The notes under the pieces are model-generated. The model was given only the letters and a program-made list of their open reading frames with translations. It did no database searches and was not told the DNA's origin. Positions 7,991 to 16,438 of a stretch of 64,000 nt of DNA are shown here, one piece after another (the first letter of the stretch is position 1; every line of letters begins with the position of its first letter). The position numbers were made by a program, and so were the translations under genes. The DNA lies in the NCBI RefSeq assembly GCF_040932035.1, contig NZ_JBFRBB010000002.1:868001-932000 (forward strand), in the 5' to 3' direction. The stretch is from Hoeflea_A sp040932035 (lineage in GTDB: Bacteria > Pseudomonadota > Alphaproteobacteria > Rhizobiales > Rhizobiaceae).

Positions 7991-10434
7991 TGCGCGGCCT
8001 CCATCGTCACCGTTGCCATTGGCCGGAATTCTTGCTTGTCGGCTCCCGAAACACGCTCTGACCACGGATCGACCTGTGCAAATTTCTGAGAGAACACGAA
8101 CCGGTCGAAATAGGCTTGCCGCTTGTCCGCATCTTCCATGATCTGGCTGCGGACCTCGTCGTAGCCGACGCGCTTTGCCCACTTGTAGATGCGTTCCAGA
8201 TAACGCCCCTGCTCGCGGTACATCTGGACGAGCGCGACGATGTATTCCAGCGCCTCGTCCTCGGTCTTCACGAGGCCCAGCACCTCGGTTCCTTTGATGT
8301 CGAGACCGGCGGCGCCGGCAAAGTGGATCTCGTAGCCGGAGTCGACACAGATCACGCCGACATCCTTACAGGTCGCCTCCGCGCAATTTCGCGGACAACC
8401 GGAGACTGCCAGTTTCACCTTCGCGGGCGTCCATGAGCCCCACATGAATTTCTCGAGCCGCACGCCAAGCCCGGTCGAATTCTGCGTGCCGAAACGGCAC
8501 CAGTCGGAGCCGACGCAGGTCTTCACCGTGCGCAGTCCTTTGGCGTAGGCATGGCCGGAGACGAAACCCGCCTTGCCAAGCTCTTCCCAGACCGCCGGCA
8601 GATCGTCCTTCTTGATGCCCAGCATGTCGATGCGCTGGCCGCCTGTCACCTTGACGGTCGGAACGTCGAAACGGTCGACGACATCGGCAATGGCGCGCAA
8701 TTCAGCAGCGCTCGTCTGTCCGCCCCACATGCGCGGCACGACCGAATAGGTCCCGTCCTTCTGGATGTTGGCGTGAACCCGTTCATTGATGAAGCGAGAC
8801 TGGTAGTCGTCGGCATATTCGTCCGGCCAGTCGCAGACGAGGTAATAGTTCAAAGCCGGGCGACACTTGGCGCAGCCGCAGGACGTTTTCCACTCAAGTT
8901 CCTGCATGACGGCAGGAATGGTCTTCAGATCCTTCGCCTTGATCAGCCGGCGCACATCGTCATGGCCGAGTTCGGTGCAATTGCACATGGGCGAAACCGC
9001 CGCCGGATTGTAATTGTCGCCGAGGGTCAGCGCCATCAGTTGTTCGACCAGACCCGTGCAACTGCCGCAGGACGCCGAGGCCTTGGTATGCGCACGCACA
9101 TCGTCCAGCGACGTTAGGCCCTTTTCGCTGATCGCACCGGTAATCGCGCTCTTGCAAATGCCGTTACAACCGCAGATTTCCGCATCATCCGGCAGGGCTG
9201 CAACGGCCGCCATAGGGTCTGCGGAAGCGCCCCCCTGATAGGCCTGACCGAATATGAGCGTATCGCGCAGCTCGCTGATATCGGTCTCTTTTTTCAGAAG
9301 ATCGGCGAACCACGCACCGTCTGAGGTTTCCCCGTAGAGGACAACACCGATGATCCTGTTGTCGCGCAGCACCAGCCGCTTGTAGATCCCGGCGCAGGCA
9401 TCGCGCAGCACGATCTCCTCGCGATCCTCGCCTTCAGCGAAATCGCCCAGCGAAAAGAGATCGACGCCCGTCACCTTCAGCTTGGTCGGTGTATCGGCAT
9501 GCAGGAACGCCTCCGTCGGCACGCCGGCCAGATGGCCGGCGGCGACCCTTGCCATTTGATAGAGCGGCGCGACGAGGCCATAGACCTGGCCATCCACTTC
9601 CGCGCATTCCCCGAGCGAATAGATATCCGGATCGCTGGTGCGCATGCAGCCGTCGACGACGATGCCGCGATTGACCTCCAGCCCCGCATCGCTGCCAAGC
9701 GCTGAGTTTGCCTTGATGCCCGCAGCCATTACCACGAGAGACGCCGGTATGACGGTCCCGTCGCTGAGTTCAACGCCCTCCACATAGTTGCTGCCGAGAA
9801 TCGCCTTGGTGTTGGCATTGGTGATGATCTTGATGTCCCTGCCTTCCAGCTCCTGCTGCAGCAGGTGGCCTGCCGCCGTGTCGAGCTGGCGCTCCATCAG
9901 CGTCGGCATGAGGTGCAGGACGGTGACGTCCATGCCCCGCTCCTTTAGCCCAGCCGCCGCCTCAAGGCCGAGCAGCCCGCCGCCGATCACCACCGCCTTC
10001 TTGCGCGCCTGTGCGGCCAGAAGCATAGCGTTAACATCGTCCAGATCGCGATAGGTCAGGACGCCAGGCAGATCATTGCCAGGCACGGGGATGACGAAGG
10101 GAACCGATCCGGTCGCGATCACCAGCTTGTCGTAGCTCTCGGTGACATCGTGGTCCGAGGTGACCGTCTTCGCCGCCCTGTCGATGCCGACGATGCGGTG
10201 GCCCTTGTAGAGCGTGATGCCGCGCTCGATGTACCAGCCATCGCCGTGGATGACGATTTCCTCGAAGCTCTTTTCGCCCGAAAGGACCGGTGACAGCATG
10301 ATGCGGTCGTAATTGACGCGCGGTTCCGCGTTGAAGATCGTGACGTCATAGGCATCCGGTGCTTCGTCGAACAGATGCTCCATCATCCGCCCGGGTGCCA
10401 TGCCGTTACCGATTATGACGAGTTTCTTTTTCAT
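7987..10434 (-). CDS. nirB: Nitrite reductase (NADH) large subunit
   Basis: The 815-residue siroheme enzyme reduces nitrite to ammonium with six electrons from NADH. Its domains are an N-terminal FAD/NAD(P) Rossmann pair (GNGMAPGRMMEHL at the start, VIGGGLLGLEAA near residue 150), and a BFD-like [2Fe-2S] region with CGCNGICK and ASCGSC. A second cysteine set lies near 480-530. The C-terminal siroheme/[4Fe-4S] half has the ligand cysteines in TCVGSDWCRFG and AVSGCPRNCAEA. The length is normal. The start at 10434 overlaps the transporter ATPase stop (ATGA). Confidence 0.97.
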   Translation of the reverse strand: MKKKLVIIGNGMAPGRMMEHLFDEAPDAYDVTIFNAEPRVNYDRIMLSPVLSGEKSFEEIVIHGDGWYIERGITLYKGHRIVGIDRAAKTVTSDHDVTESYDKLVIATGSVPFVIPVPGNDLPGVLTYRDLDDVNAMLLAAQARKKAVVIGGGLLGLEAAAGLKERGMDVTVLHLMPTLMERQLDTAAGHLLQQELEGRDIKIITNANTKAILGSNYVEGVELSDGTVIPASLVVMAAGIKANSALGSDAGLEVNRGIVVDGCMRTSDPDIYSLGECAEVDGQVYGLVAPLYQMARVAAGHLAGVPTEAFLHADTPTKLKVTGVDLFSLGDFAEGEDREEIVLRDACAGIYKRLVLRDNRIIGVVLYGETSDGAWFADLLKKETDISELRDTLIFGQAYQGGASADPMAAVAALPDDAEICGCNGICKSAITGAISEKGLTSLDDVRAHTKASASCGSCTGLVEQLMALTLGDNYNPAAVSPMCNCTELGHDDVRRLIKAKDLKTIPAVMQELEWKTSCGCAKCRPALNYYLVCDWPDEYADDYQSRFINERVHANIQKDGTYSVVPRMWGGQTSAAELRAIADVVDRFDVPTVKVTGGQRIDMLGIKKDDLPAVWEELGKAGFVSGHAYAKGLRTVKTCVGSDWCRFGTQNSTGLGVRLEKFMWGSWTPAKVKLAVSGCPRNCAEATCKDVGVICVDSGYEIHFAGAAGLDIKGTEVLGLVKTEDEALEYIVALVQMYREQGRYLERIYKWAKRVGYDEVRSQIMEDADKRQAYFDRFVFSQKFAQVDPWSERVSGADKQEFRPMATVTMEAAQ

Positions 10435-12182
10435 TGCGCCGCCTCCATGGGGTCTCCGTTTTGTCGCGCGATGCGCGCCGCCCGCTTCTGCTTGATCGAT
10501 TCAAGCTGTGCCTCGTCGGGATCGGCACCGCCCTCATAGGCTTCAAGAAAATCGAGCAGTTCTTCGCGATAGGCGTAATAGTCGGGATGGGCCATCAGCG
10601 CCTTGCGAGACCGCGGGCGCGGCAGATCGACATCCATGATGTTGCCGATCCTGGCATTCGGCCCATTCGACATCATCACCACGCGGTCGGCCAGCAGGAT
10701 CGCCTCATCGACGTCGTGGGTTACGCAGATCGCCGTTACCTGTGTGCGTTTCCACACATCCATCAGCACATCCTGCAGCTCCCAGCGGGTCAGACTGTCG
10801 AGCATGCCGAACGGCTCGTCGAGCAGCAGCAGCTTCGGCGAAAGGGCAAAGGCCCGCGCTATGCCCACACGCTGTCTCATGCCGTTCGAAAGATCCGCTG
10901 CCGGCCTTTGCATCGCATCCCCAAGTCCGACCTTTGAAAGGTAATATTCGATGACATCGCGCTTCTCGTGAGCACTCGCATCCGGATAGACCTTGTCGAC
11001 GCCAAGCTCGACATTCTCGTAGGCCGTCAGCCAGGGCATCAGCGAAGGTGCCTGAAACACGACCGCCCGTTCGGGACCGGCTTTGGTAACGTGGGTTCCG
11101 TCGAGAATGATGGAGCCCCTGGTGATCTTGTTGAGCCCTGCCACCATCGAAAGCACCGTGGATTTACCGCAGCCCGAATGCCCGATGAGCGTAATGAACT
11201 CGCCCTTGCGCATTTTGAGATCAAATCCGTCGACGACCGTCAGCGGCCCTTTTGGCGTCGGATAGACCTTCTTCAGCTGGCTGAATTCGAGAAAACGCTC
11301 CTCGTTCCGGCTCTCGGCAGCACGCGCATAGGCTTTCGGCAATTCCGATTTCTGCGTGATCGGCACAATGTTCGGAAGAACGATATCGCGGGCCGCATCG
11401 GTGCCACGCTCTGCACCGACATCCATCAGATATTTGGTGATCTCGGAGCGAAGGCGGATGAACTCCTCGTCATGGTTCATCGCACCGCGTTCACGCGGCC
11501 TCGGCAGATCGACGATGAATTCTGTACCGAGCGTGGCGCTCGGCCCGGGGGTCAACGGGATGATCCGGTCCGCAAGCAGGATCGCCTCGTCCACATCGTT
11601 GGTGACGAGAACGATGGTCTTTTTTTCCTGCTGACTGATCTCGGCGAACTCGTCCTGCAGCTTGGCGCGGGTGAGCGCGTCCAGAGCCGAAAGCGGCTCG
11701 TCCAGAAGCAGAACTTCCGGCCGCATGGCGAGGGCCCGGGCGACAGAGACGCGCTGGCGCATGCCGCCGGAAAGCTCCGAAGGCCGCCTGTCGCGTGCAT
11801 GCGAAAGGCCGACCATCTCGATATATGTGTCTGCTATTGCCCTGCGCTCGCTGCCCGGCTTGTCGGCAAACACCGTATCCACAGCCAGGCTGACATTGCC
11901 TGCCACCGAAAACCACGGCATCAGCGAATAGGACTGGAAAACAAGCGCTCTTTCGCGGCTGGGGCGATCAACCTCCTTGCCCCTGAAGATGACGCCGCCC
12001 TCGTCCGGCCGGATCAGCCCGGCAAGAAGCGACATTAGCGTCGTCTTGCCGGAACCGGAGAAGCCGACAATTGCTATGAACTCGCCCTCTTCGACCTTCA
12101 GGTTCACATTGGTAAGCACGTCGTTGCGGCTCGCGCCCTCGCCATAGTGCTTCGAAAGGCCTGATATTTCGAGAAATGACAT
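10431..12182 (-). CDS. Nitrate/nitrite ABC transporter, two ATPase domains fused in one protein
   Basis: The 583-residue protein has two NrtD-like ATPase domains in tandem. Domain 1 (about 1-250) has Walker A GFSGSGKTT, signature LSGGMRQRV and Walker B LLLDEPLSALD. Domain 2 (about 285-560) has GHSGCGKST, a slightly altered signature LSNGMRQRV and LLLDEPFGMLD. There is no NrtA-like solute domain, unlike cyanobacterial NrtC. One chain could supply both nucleotide-binding sites for the NrtB permease. ATG 12182 (MSFLEISG) is preferred because residues upstream in the frame have no homology. It lies between nrtB and nirB. Confidence 0.92.
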   Translation of the reverse strand: MSFLEISGLSKHYGEGASRNDVLTNVNLKVEEGEFIAIVGFSGSGKTTLMSLLAGLIRPDEGGVIFRGKEVDRPSRERALVFQSYSLMPWFSVAGNVSLAVDTVFADKPGSERRAIADTYIEMVGLSHARDRRPSELSGGMRQRVSVARALAMRPEVLLLDEPLSALDALTRAKLQDEFAEISQQEKKTIVLVTNDVDEAILLADRIIPLTPGPSATLGTEFIVDLPRPRERGAMNHDEEFIRLRSEITKYLMDVGAERGTDAARDIVLPNIVPITQKSELPKAYARAAESRNEERFLEFSQLKKVYPTPKGPLTVVDGFDLKMRKGEFITLIGHSGCGKSTVLSMVAGLNKITRGSIILDGTHVTKAGPERAVVFQAPSLMPWLTAYENVELGVDKVYPDASAHEKRDVIEYYLSKVGLGDAMQRPAADLSNGMRQRVGIARAFALSPKLLLLDEPFGMLDSLTRWELQDVLMDVWKRTQVTAICVTHDVDEAILLADRVVMMSNGPNARIGNIMDVDLPRPRSRKALMAHPDYYAYREELLDFLEAYEGGADPDEAQLESIKQKRAARIARQNGDPMEAAQ

Positions 12183-12192
12183 TACGCACCCC

Positions 12193-13269
12193 TTACCGGT
12201 TCGTCGAGAAGGTGAAGGCGCGCTGCAGCGCATACATCAGCCGGTCGAGCATGAAGCCGATAAGGCCGATGGTCAGGACCGCCACCATGATTTTCGAAAG
12301 CGACTGGGAAGACCCGTTCTGGAACTCGTCCCAGACGAATTTTCCAAGCCCAGGATTCTGCGCCAGCATTTCGGCGGCAATCAGCACCATCCAGCCAACG
12401 CCCAGCGACAGGCGCAGCCCGGTGAAAATGAGCGGCAGAGCCGACGGAAGGACAACCTTGGTGATGGTCTTGCGGGTCGGGAGTTGCAGAACGCGCCCGA
12501 CATTCATCAGGTCCTTGTCGACCGACGCAACGCCGAGCGCCGTATTGATCAGCGTCGGCCAAAGCGAGCAGAGCGTCACCGTGACGGCCGAAACCACCAG
12601 CGACTTCGGAAAGGCATCAACCGGATCGATATAGAGCGCGGAGACAACCATCGTGACGATCGGCAGCCAGGCGAGTGGTGAAACCGGCTTGAAAATCTGG
12701 ATCAGCGGGTTGATCGCGCCGTTGAACGCCTTGGATAGTCCGGACGCGATGCCCAGCGGCACGGCGATGAGCGTCGCGATCACGAAGCCGAGGCCGACGG
12801 TCTTCAGCGAGGTCAGGATCTGATCGAAAAAAGTCGGCTTACCCGTATAGTTCCGCCATTTGACCTTGTCGCTCTTGCCCGCCGCCTCGAGCTTGGCGTT
12901 GCGCTCATCCTGCCGCTCAAAGAAGGCTGCCGCCTTTGCCCGCTCGTTCCTGTGATCCTCGACGAGGTTCAGCGCCTGCTCCCATACCTGAACGGGGCCG
13001 GGAATGGCGCCAAGCGATGTCTGCACCTTCGGCGCAAGCACGCCCCAGGCGGCCAGGAATACAAGGATGCCGGCCAGCGGAATGATGAGCGCGCGCCGCA
13101 GTTCGACAATTTGTTCGCGCGGGTTGTCGCCGGCCGCCATCTTCAAAAGCGGCACCAGCCAGGAAAAGCCGAGCGCATCGAGCCATCCGGCTGCACGGTT
13201 GATCCAGGTAAACAGGCGCTCGCGCCGCTCCGAACGCTGTTCGTCGATGGTCGGGTTGCTCGTGGTCAT
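12193..13269 (-). CDS. nrtB: Nitrate ABC transporter permease
   Basis: The 358-residue inner-membrane permease of the SsuC/NrtB type has a cytoplasmic N-terminal arm of about 65 residues and then hydrophobic segments, the first around LIIPLAGILVFLAAWGVL. A long soluble insert (about 105-145) precedes the transport core. The EAA loop that contacts the ATPase is seen near VDKDLMNVGRVLQLPTRKT. It should form the nitrate pore with the fused ATPase encoded 10 bp downstream and receive substrate from NrtA. Start ATG 13269. Confidence 0.94.
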   Translation of the reverse strand: MTTSNPTIDEQRSERRERLFTWINRAAGWLDALGFSWLVPLLKMAAGDNPREQIVELRRALIIPLAGILVFLAAWGVLAPKVQTSLGAIPGPVQVWEQALNLVEDHRNERAKAAAFFERQDERNAKLEAAGKSDKVKWRNYTGKPTFFDQILTSLKTVGLGFVIATLIAVPLGIASGLSKAFNGAINPLIQIFKPVSPLAWLPIVTMVVSALYIDPVDAFPKSLVVSAVTVTLCSLWPTLINTALGVASVDKDLMNVGRVLQLPTRKTITKVVLPSALPLIFTGLRLSLGVGWMVLIAAEMLAQNPGLGKFVWDEFQNGSSQSLSKIMVAVLTIGLIGFMLDRLMYALQRAFTFSTNR

Positions 13270-13354
13270 GTGTCTCTCTTTCTGACCCTTGAATTCCGGT
13301 TCCGCAGGCGACCGAACGCATCCGGCCGCCTGCTTTTCTCACGAGGGTATCTGC

Positions 13355-14752
13355 TCAGCCGCCGACAATTTCCGATCCGTTGACGGTCTGCTTGCCCTTC
13401 AGGCCGATCGGCAGTGAATTGATGTATTCGTTGGGTGTGCGGCCGTCATAGGCGATGCCGTCGATGATGTCGGCCGCAGGCGTCGGGTCGCGGTAGCCGT
13501 CCGTATCCCACGGAAAATCCGCCTCGGACACATGGCCCTCTTCGACCAGCGCGCGGGCTGCCTGCAGGTAGATGTCCGGCAGGTAGACCGACCTTGCGAC
13601 TTCGTCGTACCAGCTGTCTGGCTTTGCTTCGGCAATCTGTCCCCAGCGGCGCATCTGCGTCAGATACCAGACGGCATCCGAATAGTAGGGATAGGTCGCG
13701 TAATAGCGGTAGAAGACGTTAAAATCCGGCACCGGGCGCGCATCGCCCTTTTCGTATTCGAACGTGCCGGTCATCGAATTTGCGATCACTTCCGGGTCCG
13801 CTCCGACATATTCGGGCCGCGACAGGATTTTGACCGCTTCCATGCGGTTGGCATTGTCGTTTTCATCGAGCCATTTGGCGGCGCGGATAAGCGCCTTGGT
13901 CAGCGCGATGGTCGTGTTCGGGTTTTCCTCCGTAAACTCCTTGCTGAGGCCGAACACCTTTTCAGGATTGTTCTTCCAGATTTCGAAATCGGTGATGACC
14001 GGAACGCCGATGCCCTTGAAAACCGCCTGCTGGTTCCACGGCTCGCCAACGCAATAGCCGTGGATCGTGCCGGCCTCGAGGGTTGCAGGCATCTGCGGCG
14101 GCGGCGTTACCGAAAGCAGCGCGTCGGCCTTGATCTGACCGGAAACATCCGTCGGCGAATAAAAGCCCGGATGAATGTCTCCGGAGGCAAGCCAGTAGCG
14201 CAGCTCGTAATTGTGCGTCGAGACCGGGAAAACCATGCCCATGTTGAACGGCCTGCCCTCGGCCTTGAACTGCTCGACAACCGGCTTCAGGGCGCCTGCC
14301 TTGACCGGGTGGACCGGCTTGCCGTCGTCGCCGACCGGAATGTTCGGCTTCATCATTTCCCAGACTTCGTTGGAAACGGTGATGCCGTTGCCGTTGAGAT
14401 CCATCGAGAACGGCGTGACGATATGCGCCTTGGTGCCGAAGCCAATGGTGGCTGCAAGCGGCTGGCCGGCCAGCATGTGCGCACCGTCGAGCTCGCCGGT
14501 AATGACCCGGTCGAGCAGCACCTTCCAGTTGGCCTGCGGCTCCAGCGTGACGAACAGGCCCTCATCCTCGAAATAGCCCTTCTCATAGGCAATCGCGAGC
14601 GGCGCCATGTCGGTGAGCTTGATGAAGCCGAATTTCAGCTCGTCCTTTTCAACGTCGAGCATCTCGGCCTGCACGGCGGGCGCGGCAGCCATCGCCGACA
14701 GCACCGCGATAGCACCTGCAAGCAACTTTCGGGTGGTCATTTCGGTTTTCAT
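13355..14752 (-). CDS. nrtA: Nitrate-binding protein of ABC transporter
   Basis: The 465-residue periplasmic solute-binding protein has a Sec signal peptide at about residues 1-29 (KLLAGAIAVLSAMAAAPAVQA, cut before EMLD). The mature part begins LKFGFIKLTDMAPLAIAYEKG, typical of NrtA/NasF nitrate-binding proteins. The start is ATG 14752, with CGGAG 6-7 nt upstream and the signal peptide immediately after it; the longer frame upstream is non-coding leader. It is the first gene of the operon, 86 bp before nrtB, behind the sigma-54 promoter at 14931-14946. Confidence 0.95.
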   Translation of the reverse strand: MKTEMTTRKLLAGAIAVLSAMAAAPAVQAEMLDVEKDELKFGFIKLTDMAPLAIAYEKGYFEDEGLFVTLEPQANWKVLLDRVITGELDGAHMLAGQPLAATIGFGTKAHIVTPFSMDLNGNGITVSNEVWEMMKPNIPVGDDGKPVHPVKAGALKPVVEQFKAEGRPFNMGMVFPVSTHNYELRYWLASGDIHPGFYSPTDVSGQIKADALLSVTPPPQMPATLEAGTIHGYCVGEPWNQQAVFKGIGVPVITDFEIWKNNPEKVFGLSKEFTEENPNTTIALTKALIRAAKWLDENDNANRMEAVKILSRPEYVGADPEVIANSMTGTFEYEKGDARPVPDFNVFYRYYATYPYYSDAVWYLTQMRRWGQIAEAKPDSWYDEVARSVYLPDIYLQAARALVEEGHVSEADFPWDTDGYRDPTPAADIIDGIAYDGRTPNEYINSLPIGLKGKQTVNGSEIVGG

Positions 14753-14766
14753 GTCAGTCTCCGGTT

Positions 14767-14788
14767 GGACCGTTGGGAGGGACGGTCC
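14767..14788 (-). promoter_or_regulatory. Leader hairpin directly before the nrtA ribosome-binding site
   Basis: On the minus strand, GGACCGT (14788-14782) and ACGGTCC (14773-14767) form a perfect 7-bp stem with an 8-nt loop, ending about 5 nt before the CGGAG ribosome-binding site. The same GGACCGT occurs again at 14908-14902, so the 3' arm has two possible partners. This may affect translation or act in attenuation, but that is inference. Confidence 0.45.
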
Positions 14789-14903
14789 TGATCCCCGTTG
14801 AACGATTTGACGGCCGCCAGCCTGAACACCTGCCCGATGAGCCCCGAACATGGGTTTTCGGCCGGCGGCCTGTCCCGGAGCACCTTCCCGGCGCCCTCGT
14901 GAC

Positions 14904-14918
14904 GGTCCCCTCTGGACC
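14904..14918 (-). promoter_or_regulatory. 5'-proximal leader hairpin of the nitrate operon
   Basis: GGTCC and GGACC arms enclose a 5-nt loop, placed at the expected 5' end of the sigma-54 transcript. Its 3' arm continues into the GGACCGT that can also pair with 14767-14773. Nitrate operons of the NasR/NasT type carry two-hairpin leaders, but I cannot confirm the required loop bases here. Confidence 0.35.
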
Positions 14919-14930
14919 TGCCCCTTCAAC

Positions 14931-14946
14931 TGCAAGCGGCGTGCCA
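14931..14946 (-). promoter_or_regulatory. Sigma-54 promoter of the nrt-nir-nas operon
   Basis: Read on the minus strand, the sequence is TGGCAC, 5 nt, TTGCA. This matches the sigma-54 (RpoN) consensus at the -24 (GG) and -12 (GC) elements with exact spacing. It lies 179 bp upstream of the nrtA ATG and should start transcription near 14920. Nitrate assimilation under RpoN/NtrC control is well known in proteobacteria. Confidence 0.85.
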
Positions 14947-15063
14947 GTTTGAAACTGAAGATTTTTATTAAGGTATTTCAGATGGTTATGAGAAAAAGCA
15001 CCAAATCAGGCCCGGAAGGCATGATCGACGGATAAGTGAAAATTCAGGCATCAGGCTCAATTT

Positions 15064-15078
15064 TTGTGCAGCGCACAA
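15064..15078. promoter_or_regulatory. Palindrome upstream of the nitrate promoter
   Basis: TTGTGC and GCACAA are exact inverted arms around AGC. It lies about 120 bp upstream of the sigma-54 promoter, a usual distance for an enhancer-binding activator. The GTGC/GCAC order is the reverse of an NtrC site, so the factor is unknown. Confidence 0.4.
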
Positions 15079-15090
15079 GAAGTGGGCAGT

Positions 15091-15110
15091 ATTGTCAAAC
15101 CTTTGACAAT
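15091..15110. promoter_or_regulatory. Perfect 9-bp inverted repeat at the end of the quinone reductase gene
   Basis: Arms ATTGTCAAA and TTTGACAAT are separated by 2 nt. It covers the stop codon of the 15095-15688 gene. It is AT-rich and lacks a T-run, so it looks more like a protein-binding site than a terminator. It may belong to the regulatory region of the nitrate operon. Confidence 0.4.
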
Positions 15111-15688
15111 TCGCGCTCGACCTTGCGCAGAAATTCCGCCCGGTCTTCGTTCGACGCGTGGTCCATATCGTAGAGCTGCAGCCAGCGCATGCGGCAGGTC
15201 GGATGAAAAAGGATGCGCAGGGCGCGCATGATCATGTTGCGCCCCGGATCGCGGACCAGCCGCAGCCACCATCTTGGCGAACCCGATGTGGTGATCACCT
15301 GGAAAAACCGGATATTCTTGAGCCCGCCGATAATCCTGCTGTCCTCCTCCGGCGCCACCTCGAAGGCGACCCCCGGAAGCAGAACCCGCTCCATCCAGCC
15401 TTTCAGCATCGCCGGCGGGCCGTACATCCAGGTCGGATAGATCAGCACCAGCCCCTCGGCCCATTGCAGCGCTTCGACATGGCTCTTCAGCGCCTCGACA
15501 TTCTTTTCAGGCTCGTTGAAATAGGTGAGCCACTCCTCGCGTCCCAGTGCCGGATCGAACCCATCGCGGTAAAGATCGATTGCGCGGATCTCGTGCCCGC
15601 GCCCGGCAAGCGTGGATTTGGCGCATTCGTAAAGCGACGCGGCATTGCTTTCCTCATAAGGATGACAAAAGACAATCAGTATCCGCAC
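15095..15688 (-). CDS. NAD(P)H-dependent quinone reductase, flavodoxin-like fold (copy 2)
   Basis: The 197-residue flavoprotein is of the NQO1/MdaB/KefF type. It has the N-terminal FMN/FAD phosphate region ILIVFCHPYEESNAASLY and the flavodoxin-like motif LVLIYPTWMYGPPAMLKGWMERV (about residues 79-101). It should reduce quinones or similar acceptors by two electrons with NAD(P)H. It starts at GTG 15688 behind GAGGAGGGG. It is a close paralogue of the 16902-17495 gene: the N-terminus, the YPTWMYGPPAMLKGW motif and the C-terminal ELSKV/ALSKV all match, so local duplication is likely. It is separated from the regulator gene by 120 bp and may have its own promoter. Confidence 0.88.
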   Translation of the reverse strand: MRILIVFCHPYEESNAASLYECAKSTLAGRGHEIRAIDLYRDGFDPALGREEWLTYFNEPEKNVEALKSHVEALQWAEGLVLIYPTWMYGPPAMLKGWMERVLLPGVAFEVAPEEDSRIIGGLKNIRFFQVITTSGSPRWWLRLVRDPGRNMIMRALRILFHPTCRMRWLQLYDMDHASNEDRAEFLRKVERELSKV

Positions 15689-15765
15689 GTCCCCTCCTCA
15701 TGTGAAACAGCCCATTTCAATTATCTAAGAATCGACTGGCCGGTCTCTACTAAAGCCGGAATTAC

Positions 15766-15777
15766 ATGACATGTCAT
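15766..15777. promoter_or_regulatory. 12-bp perfect palindrome between the regulator and quinone reductase genes
   Basis: ATGACATGTCAT is self-complementary. It is 78 bp upstream of the GTG of the second quinone reductase gene, in the only sizeable gap of the block, and may be an operator for that gene. Its TGAC/GTCA half-sites resemble, but do not match, the site at 26068-26081. Confidence 0.35.
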
Positions 15778-15808
15778 CCCGCTCAGATGGCAGCAACCAC
15801 AAACCGGC

Positions 15809-16438
15809 CTAGCCGTCCGGCTCCAACCCGCAGGCGCGCAGGAACAGTGCCGTCACATCGGCGATGATGCGGTTCTCGTCAATCGGGTGGTCTTCGCCGA
15901 GATCGAGCATGAAGCGGACCTGCGCCTCGTAATCGGCAAAATGCTGGGTCACGGCCCACATCTCCATCTGGAAGAGATAGGGATCGACGGGCTTGATCTT
16001 CCCGTCGGCGATCCACGACCGCATGATGTCGGCGGCCTTTTCGACCGATTCCCGCGATGCCGACCAGTGACGCTTCAGGATCGGCGCGCCCCGCGCCACC
16101 TCGTTGGCGAAAAGGCGGCAGAGCTTCGGTTCGGCAAGCGCGTGCCTTACCTTGATGGCGATATATTCCGAGATGACGGTCTTTGGATCGTCCGACTGGA
16201 TCGACAGGAAGAACTGATCCTTCCACTTGTCGATGATGAAGAGCAGCGTTTCCTCGTAAAGCTCCTCCTTGGAAGAAATGTAATAGTGGAGCTGCGGTTT
16301 CGACAGGCCGGCGCGCCTGGCGATTGCCTGCGTCGAGGCCCCGACAAGGCCGTTGGCCGAAAATTCCTCAATTGCCGCCTCGTGGATGGCCTGGCGGATT
16401 TTCTGACGTCGGTCGAGAACTTTTTCACGGGCGCTCAT
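15809..16438 (-). CDS. TetR-family regulator, RutR/YcdC-like
   Basis: The 209-residue repressor has an N-terminal helix-turn-helix (QAIARRAGLSKPQLHYYISSKEELY, about residues 37-61). The C-terminal part resembles the YcdC-type domain of RutR: RLFANEVARGAP, the W of ADIMRSWIADGKIKPVDP, and WAVTQHFADYEAQV. RutR senses pyrimidines in E. coli. Its start overlaps the RidA stop (ATGA), so it is co-transcribed as the tenth gene of the operon. A RutR-like palindrome lies in front of the first gene at 26068-26081, consistent with autoregulation. The ligand is unknown. Confidence 0.88.
   Translation of the reverse strand: MSAREKVLDRRQKIRQAIHEAAIEEFSANGLVGASTQAIARRAGLSKPQLHYYISSKEELYEETLLFIIDKWKDQFFLSIQSDDPKTVISEYIAIKVRHALAEPKLCRLFANEVARGAPILKRHWSASRESVEKAADIMRSWIADGKIKPVDPYLFQMEMWAVTQHFADYEAQVRFMLDLGEDHPIDENRIIADVTALFLRACGLEPDG

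Larger units (their letters stand above)
14753..15094. other. Non-coding leader/promoter region of the nitrate operon (342 bp)
   Basis: No gene is visible here. On the minus strand it holds the sigma-54 promoter and a leader of about 165 nt in front of nrtA with two GC-rich hairpins. Upstream, 14950-15060 is AT-richer and contains a perfect palindrome at 15064-15078. I did not find a clear pair of NtrC half-sites. Confidence 0.7.

Noticed and set aside
15064..15078. NtrC-binding site
   Set aside because: The dyad order is GTGC...GCAC, while NtrC sites read GCAC...GTGC, so it is listed only as an unassigned palindrome.
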